DNA from: Hyphomonas sp.
GTDB lineage: Bacteria; Pseudomonadota; Alphaproteobacteria; Caulobacterales; Hyphomonadaceae
Reading direction: 5' to 3'
DNA: 48,178 nt
Assembly: GCA_013791775.1 (NCBI GenBank)
Contig: VMTE01000032.1
Coordinates: forward strand, 1 to 48,178
The translations under genes and the position numbers were made by a program. Shown here in pieces: positions 1 through 7,278 of the stretch. The notes beneath the pieces are model-generated. The model ran no database searches. It was not told where the DNA came from and was given only the letters and a program-made list of their open reading frames with translations. Every line of letters begins with the position of its first letter. Within the stretch, counting starts at the first letter, position 1.

Positions 1-140
1 CGACCGCGAGCACCAGAAAGTTCTGAAAACTTACGCTTCGGGGCAGGAACTCCAGTCGGGCTACGCCCTCCCTACGTTCCCGCCCCGAAGCGTTCTCATC
101 CTGTTTGTCGCGCAAGTCTCATCTTGATTGTCGCGCCGCA
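1..140 (+). repeat. Right end of a mobile element (copy 1, cut by the window start)
   Basis: Positions 1-140 match 3966-4106 in the same orientation with one substitution and one single-base indel. Both copies stop matching after the same bases (gccgca, at 140 and 4106), which fixes a common right end. The copy holds an inverted repeat (33-50 with 76-93, 18-bp arms, one mismatch) and two copies of tgtcgcgc near the tip. The inward-read tip begins 5'-TG and carries two gcgcgacaa motifs, as seen at ends of IS21-like elements; that family assignment is inference. The body of this copy would lie left of the window. Confidence 0.75.
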
Positions 141-188
141 GCTAGCGCGATCACACAAACTTGGAACAGGCGGGAGAGTAGAGCGCTT

Positions 189-3100
189 ATGAACATCCGC
201 CTCAAGGATCACTTCGACGATGTCACGGTGCAACGAGGCCGCGATTACGCAGCGCGCGGTCTCGTGAACTCAGTGGTGGCGCTCGAAGGCGCGGCGGTGC
301 GTACGCGCGTGTCGAACGAACGCGGGCAGGTATACGAACAGCACATCACAGTGCACAATGATGGGGCAGCGCTCTTCGTCGAGGGCATTTGTAACTGCCC
401 GGTTGGGTACAATTGCAAACATGTGGTCGCCGCGCTCATTGTCTGGTCAGAGCGCAAGCCCGCGAACCCCGGATTGCCGGCGACGGTGCAAGGCTGGCTG
501 CAACGGGTGAAAGAAAGCGACGCCTTGCCCGCCGCGGAGACCGAACGCCCGGAGCACTATCCGGCGCAGGTCAAGGACCGGCTGGTTTACGTTCTGGAGA
601 CTTTGGGGCTGAAGCTCAAGGTCGCCATCTTCAAGGGACAGGTCAACTCGGCTGGAACGGCGCTCAACAAATCGATCCGCCGCTATGATATCCTTCAGGC
701 CTTGCGAACCGGCAGCCCAGCCAAGTTCATCCGGCCGGTGGACATAGAGCTCTTGGGCGCCCTCGTTCAGACCGGCCTGTGGGAACCATCCTACATCTAT
801 ACCCTGCCCGACGCATTGCGGCCGGGCGGCCAGAAAGCCCTGGGCGTGCTGCAAAAGCTTTGCGAGACCGGGCGCTTCTTGTTCGACAACCGCCCCGATG
901 CCGTCCTGAGCTGGTCTGACATCCGCCCCGAGGCGACGCTCGGCTGGCAGATGGCTGAAGATGGCAGCCAGCGGCTGACATTTCAGACCGCAGAAGGGCG
1001 CCCCCTCGACGTCTACACGCTGGACAGTTCCGCGATCTGGCTCGACGAGGCTGGCGCGCAGATCGGCGCCCTCGAGCAGCCGATAACCGCGTACGCCGCG
1101 CAGCTCGTCAGGACGAGTCCCAAAATCGGCCCGAGAGACGCCGAGGCGCTCAGCGCGGCCTTGCCCGAGCGCCTCGGCGGGCTGTCGCTTGCGCGCCCGC
1201 GAACGGTTCAACGGGTTCGCCGCCAGGCGGCGCGGCGCTTTGCCCGGCTGACATTGAGCGCCGAGCAGGCCCGCGACAGGCAGCGCTATTGGGACAGCCC
1301 GGTGCTCCTGCCGACGCTCAGCCTGCGCTTTGTCTATGACGAGCACGAAGTCGGCGCAGCGGACGGCGAGCCGGGCCATGTCGAGGGCGACGAAATCGTC
1401 ACGCTGGCGCGTGATCCTCAATGGGAGGCCGCTTGTGCCTGCCGCCTCATCGAAGCCGGCGCTTTGCCGGTGGACGCGCTGGCCAGGTTTCGGCCGGGCG
1501 AGCGTATGATGGCCGTCGATTTTGTCTTTGATGATGACGAGGCCCGCGACGCGGTTTTCTTCAGTTTTAAAACCTTGCCGGCCTTGCGCCGCGACGGCTG
1601 GGACATCATCGAGACATCAAAATGGCCCTACCGGCTCAGCGATGAGACATCGGTGCTTTCCGTCACGACGCAGCGCGGTGAAGGCGAGACGTTTCAGGGC
1701 AATGCCTGGTTCGAGCTCGGATTTGCAGCTGAGATCGCGGGCAAGGCATTCGATGTCGCGCCGCTGGTGGCCGCTTTTCTCGAGCAGGTTCGCCTCGATT
1801 GGACCGGCGGCCTGCCGGATGCAGAGACGCTCAGGGCTCACCTTGCCCAAGAACCTGTCTTTCTGGACCGCGGCAAGGGCAGATATCTGCCCGTCGACCT
1901 CAGCCCGCTCGCGCCTCTGCTACATTTGTTCCTGACCCACCATGGCGAGCTGGGCGCGCTTCACCCCGCCGATGCCGCTGTCGCCCGAGCGGCTGAAGAG
2001 GCGCTCGCGGGCAGCTCGGTACAATTTGCCGACAATGCCGGCGTCCTCGCGCTGGCGCGCCGCCTGGAGGCCCTGTCGCAGACGAACGGGTTCACCGCCC
2101 CCGCCGGGCTCAAGGCCCAGCTGCGCGACTATCAGTCCTTTGGCACGGCGTGGATGGCAAATCTGCTGCAGGCAGGATTTGGCGGCGTGTTGGCCGATGA
2201 CATGGGCCTCGGCAAGACGGTGCAGACGCTGGCGCTCCTGCAGGCTCGGCGCGAGGCAGGCCTGGCAGGACCGGTCTTGCTGATCGTGCCGACGAGCTTG
2301 TTGTATAGCTGGCAGATGCAGGCCGCGCAGTTCACCCCTGAGCTGCGACTGCTGACGCTGCATGGGCCCGGCCGCAGCGACCTGCACGCCGGCGTTGAGG
2401 ACTTTGACCTCGTTGTGACGACCTATCCACTGTTGGCGCGCGACCGCGACTGGCTTGCCGCGCGCGACTGGCCACTGGTGATCCTCGATGAAGCGCAGAC
2501 TTTGAAAAACCCGGCCTCGCACATGGCAAAGGCCTTGCGCGATATCCCTGCCGGGGGGCGGCTAGCCCTGACAGGAACGCCGCTGGAAAATTCCCTGCAG
2601 GATGTCTGGACCCTTATCGACTGGGTGGTGCCCGGGCTGCTGGGAGACCGGAAGCGGTTCCAGACCCTGTTTCGTACCCCGATCGAGAAACATGGCGATG
2701 CGGCAGCCCAGGCCCGCCTTGCCCGTCGGCTACGCCCCTTTCTGCTACGCCGTACCAAGGAAGAGGTCGCATCCGAGTTGCCGGCCCGCACCGAAATCCT
2801 TGACCGGGTCGAGTTGAGCCGCGCGCAGCAGGCACTCTATGAAACTGTACGCAGCGCCATGGATGCCCGGGTGCGCGAGGCGATCGGGACACGCGGGCTC
2901 GCCGCCGCCCGGATCACCGTTCTCGATGCGCTCCTGAAGCTGCGCCAGGTGTGCTGCGACCCCGCCCTGGTAAAGTCCAGTGCCGCCCGGTCGGTAACCG
3001 ACAGCGCCAAGCGCCTCCGCCTCGGCGCCTTGCTGGAAGAACTGGTTGCCGAGGGGCGCCGCGTGCTGGTGTTCTCGCAATTCGTCGAGATGCTGCGTCT

Positions 3101-3518
3101 GATCGAGGCAGACCTCGCCGCAGCCGGTATTGCCAGCCTGAGCCTGACCGGCAGCACGCGTGACCGGGCCGGCGTTCTGGAGGCGTTTGCAAAGGGCGAT
3201 GCGCCGGTCTTCCTGCTCAGTCTCAAGGCGGGAGGCGTCGGTTTGACCTTGACCGAGGCAGACACGGTAATCCTCTATGATCCCTGGTGGAATCCGGCTG
3301 TTGAGCGCCAGGCCATGGACCGCGCGCACCGGATCGGGCAGACAAAGCCAGTCTTCGTACACCGGCTTGTCGCGGCCGGAACGGTGGAGGAAAAGATCCT
3401 CGAGATGCAGCAGCGCAAGCAGGCGCTCGCAGACGCCTTGTTCGACGCCGCGGGCGCACCAGAAGACATGGCCCTGGACGCGGCCGCGCTGATCGAGCTG
3501 TTTGCGCCGCTTGGCTGA
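189..3518 (+). CDS. SWIM zinc-finger SNF2-family helicase/ATPase
   Basis: A 1109-residue DNA-dependent ATPase of the SNF2/RapA type. An N-terminal SWIM zinc finger (C68-x-C70…C76-x-H78) is followed by a long middle region, then the SNF2 ATPase core: motif I DDMGLGKT near residue 672, the DEAQ box near 767, and the C-terminal helicase lobe with GGVGLTLTEAD near 1010 and DRAHRIGQ near 1044. Such proteins translocate on double-stranded DNA and remodel protein-DNA complexes; the bacterial SWIM-SNF2 branch has no settled role. The frame is open back to 105, but the ATG at 189 follows a gggagag ribosome-binding site and avoids reading through the mobile-element end at 140. That element lies only 48 bp upstream, so the native promoter was probably replaced or separated. 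No partner gene is next to it, so a defence role is possible but not shown. Confidence 0.9.
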   Translation: MNIRLKDHFDDVTVQRGRDYAARGLVNSVVALEGAAVRTRVSNERGQVYEQHITVHNDGAALFVEGICNCPVGYNCKHVVAALIVWSERKPANPGLPATVQGWLQRVKESDALPAAETERPEHYPAQVKDRLVYVLETLGLKLKVAIFKGQVNSAGTALNKSIRRYDILQALRTGSPAKFIRPVDIELLGALVQTGLWEPSYIYTLPDALRPGGQKALGVLQKLCETGRFLFDNRPDAVLSWSDIRPEATLGWQMAEDGSQRLTFQTAEGRPLDVYTLDSSAIWLDEAGAQIGALEQPITAYAAQLVRTSPKIGPRDAEALSAALPERLGGLSLARPRTVQRVRRQAARRFARLTLSAEQARDRQRYWDSPVLLPTLSLRFVYDEHEVGAADGEPGHVEGDEIVTLARDPQWEAACACRLIEAGALPVDALARFRPGERMMAVDFVFDDDEARDAVFFSFKTLPALRRDGWDIIETSKWPYRLSDETSVLSVTTQRGEGETFQGNAWFELGFAAEIAGKAFDVAPLVAAFLEQVRLDWTGGLPDAETLRAHLAQEPVFLDRGKGRYLPVDLSPLAPLLHLFLTHHGELGALHPADAAVARAAEEALAGSSVQFADNAGVLALARRLEALSQTNGFTAPAGLKAQLRDYQSFGTAWMANLLQAGFGGVLADDMGLGKTVQTLALLQARREAGLAGPVLLIVPTSLLYSWQMQAAQFTPELRLLTLHGPGRSDLHAGVEDFDLVVTTYPLLARDRDWLAARDWPLVILDEAQTLKNPASHMAKALRDIPAGGRLALTGTPLENSLQDVWTLIDWVVPGLLGDRKRFQTLFRTPIEKHGDAAAQARLARRLRPFLLRRTKEEVASELPARTEILDRVELSRAQQALYETVRSAMDARVREAIGTRGLAAARITVLDALLKLRQVCCDPALVKSSAARSVTDSAKRLRLGALLEELVAEGRRVLVFSQFVEMLRLIEADLAAAGIASLSLTGSTRDRAGVLEAFAKGDAPVFLLSLKAGGVGLTLTEADTVILYDPWWNPAVERQAMDRAHRIGQTKPVFVHRLVAAGTVEEKILEMQQRKQALADALFDAAGAPEDMALDAAALIELFAPLG

Positions 3519-3542
3519 CGCATCGCCCGCCCTTCCTTGCTT

Positions 3543-4376
3543 GCAGGTGGGGCGGTTGCATATCTCTACACTGATGAAGCGGATGGGTATCGAGGCGCTC
3601 TACCGCAAGCCCAACACGTCAAAGCCGGAGCCCGGCCACAAGGTCTATCCCTACCTCCTGCGCAAGCTGGCGGTAACCCGGCCGAACCAGGTCTGGGCGA
3701 TCGACATCACCTACGTGCCCATGGCCAAAGGCTTTGTGTACCTGGTCGCCGTCGTCGACTGGTTCAGCCGGAGAGTGCTTGCCTGGCGGCTGTCGATCAC
3801 GATGGAGGTCGCCTTCTGTATCGAGGCCGTCGAAGAAGCCATCGCCCGATACGGCTGCCCCGAGATCTTCAATAGCGATCAGGGCAGCCAGTTCACATCG
3901 ACCGCGTTCACGCAGCCGGGCACGAGGCGATCCCTCCAAGTGGAAAAATCGCCAGCTTACCCCGCCGACCGCGAGCACCAGAAAGTCCTGAAAAACTTAC
4001 GCTTCGGGGCAGGAACTCCAGTCGGGCTACGCCCTCCCTACGTTCCCGCCCCGAAGCGTTCTCATCCTGTTTGTCGCGCAAGTCTCATCTTGATTGTCGC
4101 GCCGCATTCACGCAGATCCTGAAGGATCGAAACATCGAGATCAGCATGGACGGCCGCGGCGCCTGGAAGGACAATGTCTTTGTCGAGCGTCTGTGGCGGT
4201 CGATCAAATACGAAGAGATCTACCTCAGGGCCTATGCCAGCGTTCCGGATGCGCGCGCCGGGATCGGCCGGTATCTTTCTTTTTATAACGCAAAGAGGCC
4301 GCACTCATCGCTTGACCGGCAGACGCCCGATCAGGCCTACTTCAATGCGCTGCAACCAATCCCGGTTGCGGCATAA
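3543..4376 (+). pseudogene. IS3-family transposase OrfB, truncated and split by a 191-bp insertion
   Basis: The rve/DDE integrase core is readable in two pieces. The first (to 3915) has the HTH_21-like end (VGRLHISTLMKRMGI), the first catalytic Asp in WAIDITY and the second in FNSDQGSQF. The second (from 4107) resumes in phase with FTQILKDRNIEISMDG, has the catalytic Glu in DNVFVERLW, and ends with RPHSSLDRQTPDQAYF and a TAA. Removing 3916-4106 plus one copy of the repeated ttcacgcag restores one continuous frame, so the split is due to insertion and not to random decay. About 80-90 N-terminal residues and the orfA gene are absent, so the gene cannot support transposition. Confidence 0.9.
3916..4106 (+). 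mobile_element. 191-bp MITE-like element (copy 2) inserted in the transposase
   Basis: The insert is bracketed by ttcacgcag at 3907-3915 and 4107-4115, a 9-bp target-site duplication proven by the restored transposase frame. Its right 141 bp match positions 1-140. A strong inverted repeat (3999-4016 with 4042-4059, 18 nt, one mismatch) sits centrally. The outer ends share only a weak inverted motif, GGC(A/G)CGA at bases 4-10 of each end. It codes for no transposase, so it is either a non-autonomous element or an internally deleted IS end. Confidence 0.75.
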
Positions 4377-4478
4377 CCCGAAGGGCAGAAATCCACTTAT
4401 AGAGCGACCGGAACCTGTTCAAACAAGCCGAGCCACCTCTATCTTTACCTTGATGCTTCCCCGGAGCGGATCATGGTT

Positions 4479-6857
4479 TCAGAAACTTTTGGCAATCTGA
4501 ACCATGACGCTCCGCGGTTCCCCAGGAAAGAAATTGAAACTGCCGAGGCCGTCATTGTTCGGGCTTGAGACGAACTGCTCGTCCATGAGATTCTTGCCAA
4601 TGAGTGATATGCGCCAGGCATCATTGGGAGCGACATAGGAAATCTGGCCATTCACAAGCGTATATCCCTCAAGGTTGAACAAGGCCGATTGCATTGGTGT
4701 CCCCTGATTTTCCTCACTCCGGCGTGTCCGGCCATTGAGATCAACACCAAATTCGACAATCGCGTCCGATTGGAGGATCCAGTTATATTGCCCCCCCAAT
4801 GACCACGACCACTTCGGGGAAAAGAAGCGTTGCTGGCCATCATAGGATACCAGCACGCCATCCACCGTAGAGAATTGATTGTCTCCGGTGGATTTGGCGT
4901 CGAGATACCCGACTGCCCCCTCGATCCTGAAACTGTCGGTGACATCGACATATCCGTCCAACTCAGCACCGATAGTTCTTCCGGGACCGATATTGTCCAG
5001 GCGCGGGATGACGGACTGCGTCACTTCGCTATAGGCCAACGTATTTCCCTGCAGGTCTTCAAAATCGTAGTAAAAAACCGAACCGGTTGATCCTACACGG
5101 CCGTTGGAGGAGGAAAATTTGTAGCCGGCTTCATACGCCCAGACCGTTTCCTCCCGGTAGGGCTGGATCGATGCGGCGCCTTGCAGCGGGAAGCCACCAA
5201 AGAAGCCACCTGATTTTACGCCGCGTGATACGGACGCATAGAGCAGCGTGTTCTCTGAAGCCTTGTAGTCCAAAATGGCCTTTCCGGACCAATTTGCGCC
5301 AAGACTATAGTCTGCTTTCTGATCAAAATTTGCATTGGGCAAGACCGCAGGGGCAATCGCACCAGTGGCAAGAGGAAATGCAAATCCACCGTTACGGTAG
5401 GACTTATCTTCATCCGTATACCGGATCGATCCATTCACTGTCAGCCGCTCGTTCAAATCATATTCCAACTGGAGGAACCCAGCAAGCGTCTCGCTGGTCT
5501 GATCGTACGCCAGCAGCGTTACCAGCTCGTCGGGAGACCTGACACCATAGGCAGCAAAGGCGCCCGCAAGCACGAAATTGTCGCGGAACAGGAATGTCCG
5601 CTCCTCCGCCAGCTGGTCGTGACCGTAGTTGATGCCAGCAAGCCAGCGGAACGCCTGCGTCTCGTCGGACGCCAGACGGAGTTCCTGAGAAAACACGTCA
5701 AAATTGGTCCGGCCGGTTCTGTGGCCATATTCGCCAATTGTTGCGTCATTATCTGAGTACTGAAGGTATTCGAAGTCTCGGTACCCAGTGACCGAGGTCA
5801 GGCGCAACGTTCCCAGATCGACATTCGCAATAGCCGTCAGCCCGGATGACTCATTGTCAAATCTACCGAACGTGTCGGACAGCACCAAGTCTCCATTTCC
5901 CGATTGCAGGCTGGGGTCGTTCACAATCGGAGCACCGGACAGGACCTCAAGGAATCCCGCATATGTTGTACAGGTCGGGTCTTCGACATTTCCGGATGAT
6001 ATCAGAGATGGGCAGAAGAAGTTCCCTGGCACACCTGACACGGATCGCGCTCCGATCGCCTTCGCAAGGCCAATCTCCGATTTGTCCCGGGCATAGTCAG
6101 CAATCAAAGTAAAGTCGGAATGCTCGTTCGGCGCATACAGAACCGATCCACGGAGACCGAATTTGTCCTGGTCGCCAGAATCTTCCCCCAGAATGTTCGT
6201 TTGCCAGCCACCGCCCTGGTCGATCTTGCCCGCAATGCGTACCGCTAGCTTGTCTTCAATAAGGGGAGCAGACGCTGCCGCCTCCCCAATAATACGATCC
6301 CAACTGCCATAGCTTGCCCGGACAAAGCCTTTTGGCTGGTCCAGATCTGGTCGCGCCGATATGACATTAACCGCGCCGCCGGTCGTATTGCGGCCATAGA
6401 TGCCCCCCTGGGGTCCTTTCAAGACTTCAATGCGCTCAAGGTCGAACAACGACATCTGTCCGAACGCAGACGATACCTGATAAATCTCATCCTGATAGAC
6501 GGCGGCATTTGGAGGGTTATTGGGGTTAAAATCCAACAGCGCAACTCCGCGAATGACCCATGTCGGCATTCCGTATGGGGACTCGAACAGGTCCACATTC
6601 GTAATATCCGTTGCGACGTCGGCAAGATCGGTCAACCCTGATTGTGCGAGCTCATCGCCGGTCCGCGCCACGAGCGCGATCGGGACATCATTGATATCCT
6701 GCGCCCGTCTCTGGGCTGTTACAATGATCGTATCGAGCTGTCTGGAAGACTCGCTCTGCACCTCCTCCTGTGCTAACGCGGGCAAGCCGAAGATGCTTGT
6801 CGCAGCGGCGCCCATCAGAATGTGGCGCGTCCATTTTTTGTTCGATCCGGTCATCAT
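4479..6857 (-). CDS. TonB-dependent outer-membrane receptor
   Basis: A 792-residue receptor with a signal peptide (about 1-30, ending PALAQ), a TonB-box-like segment (DTIIVTAQRR near 42-51), a plug domain (GPQGGIYGRNTTGGAVNV near 150) and a 22-strand-type barrel ending in Phe, the usual C-terminus for outer-membrane insertion. The ATG follows gaggagg at a good distance. The style is that of the large receptor families of Sphingomonadales and Caulobacterales, which import diverse ligands besides siderophores. It lies downstream of the acylase gene on the same strand, with a 421-bp gap that probably carries its own promoter. By context it would bring in the substrate handled by the acylase and acyl-CoA ligase; the ligand cannot be read from the sequence. 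Confidence 0.92.
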   Translation of the reverse strand: MMTGSNKKWTRHILMGAAATSIFGLPALAQEEVQSESSRQLDTIIVTAQRRAQDINDVPIALVARTGDELAQSGLTDLADVATDITNVDLFESPYGMPTWVIRGVALLDFNPNNPPNAAVYQDEIYQVSSAFGQMSLFDLERIEVLKGPQGGIYGRNTTGGAVNVISARPDLDQPKGFVRASYGSWDRIIGEAAASAPLIEDKLAVRIAGKIDQGGGWQTNILGEDSGDQDKFGLRGSVLYAPNEHSDFTLIADYARDKSEIGLAKAIGARSVSGVPGNFFCPSLISSGNVEDPTCTTYAGFLEVLSGAPIVNDPSLQSGNGDLVLSDTFGRFDNESSGLTAIANVDLGTLRLTSVTGYRDFEYLQYSDNDATIGEYGHRTGRTNFDVFSQELRLASDETQAFRWLAGINYGHDQLAEERTFLFRDNFVLAGAFAAYGVRSPDELVTLLAYDQTSETLAGFLQLEYDLNERLTVNGSIRYTDEDKSYRNGGFAFPLATGAIAPAVLPNANFDQKADYSLGANWSGKAILDYKASENTLLYASVSRGVKSGGFFGGFPLQGAASIQPYREETVWAYEAGYKFSSSNGRVGSTGSVFYYDFEDLQGNTLAYSEVTQSVIPRLDNIGPGRTIGAELDGYVDVTDSFRIEGAVGYLDAKSTGDNQFSTVDGVLVSYDGQQRFFSPKWSWSLGGQYNWILQSDAIVEFGVDLNGRTRRSEENQGTPMQSALFNLEGYTLVNGQISYVAPNDAWRISLIGKNLMDEQFVSSPNNDGLGSFNFFPGEPRSVMVQIAKSF

Positions 6858-6918
6858 TGTGAATCCTCCTCAGACCCTATGTGACGATCAGACTGTACGC
6901 CCGCCAATCCGAGAGATT

Positions 6919-6933
6919 GTAGCTAGCTGCTAC
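6919..6933. promoter_or_regulatory. Inverted repeat upstream of the TonB receptor, possible operator
   Basis: gtagc-tagct-gctac, perfect 5-bp arms around a 5-bp centre, lies 62-76 bp upstream of the receptor start. Its position suits a regulator site near the promoter. No regulator can be assigned. Confidence 0.3.
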
Positions 6934-7154
6934 GCACATAGATTCGATCGCGCGATTTACACCAGAAGCAAATAGTCCGCTGCAGCAGAATATGGATCTT
7001 CGGCACAAGTGCGTTCAAGCGGTCAGAAACGCCTTTTTGGCGAACGGTCTTTTCGCGTCAACGCTCCGAATACGAACACCTGCGCTCTCGTGGAGACACC
7101 TGAATAATTCTTCTGCACCGGAGCATTTTGAGGTGGCCCCGATATCAATATCGT

Positions 7155-7221
7155 TGTCGCCGGTGGAGATGGGCGCCTCGTTGCACTCCGTCTCCGCCGG
7201 CGACAGGAATTATCATTTTTT
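7155..7221 (+). terminator. Plus-strand hairpin with T-run in the gap
   Basis: Arms 7155-7169 and 7191-7205 pair over 15 bp (one G-U in the plus-strand transcript), followed about 10 nt later by six T (7216-7221). The pairing is better in the plus-strand RNA than in the minus-strand RNA, where the wobble becomes a mismatch and no T-run follows. No plus-strand gene precedes it, so it may end an unannotated small RNA or be fortuitous. Confidence 0.35.
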
Positions 7222-7278
7222 CCGAAAGCCGTTGAACATCGCCCGACTCCGCCCGTGAGCCACGCGCAGACCAAACGA

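Larger units (their letters stand above)
3543..4440 (+). mobile_element. IS3-family insertion sequence remnant, 5'-truncated and interrupted
   Basis: This is the right-hand part of an IS3-family element: the C-terminal two thirds of the OrfB transposase followed by a short non-coding tail with the gttcaaacaagccgagcc stretch usual after IS3 orfB genes. OrfA and the start of OrfB are missing, so the left edge is set by where homology-like coding begins, 25 bp after the helicase stop. The right edge near 4440 is approximate. The TonB-receptor gene ends about 38 bp further on. Confidence 0.8.
6858..7278. other. 421-bp non-coding gap upstream of the TonB receptor
   Basis: No convincing protein gene is present; an open plus-strand frame at 6992-7258 has no recognisable features and no ribosome-binding site. 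The gap holds the receptor leader, a 15-bp inverted repeat at 6919-6933, and a plus-strand hairpin followed by a T-run (7155-7221). Confidence 0.6.

Noticed and set aside
105-188. Upstream extension of the helicase frame
   Set aside because: The extra 28 residues read through the end of a mobile element that gives the same peptide in the second copy (from 4071); the ATG at 189 has a ribosome-binding site.
447-1421. Long minus-strand open frame opposite the helicase
   Set aside because: Shadow of a high-GC coding region; no motif, and the plus strand encodes a clear SNF2 protein.
6992-7258. Plus-strand frame of 88 residues upstream of the TonB receptor
   Set aside because: No ribosome-binding site, no family-like features, and it crosses the hairpin and T-run.
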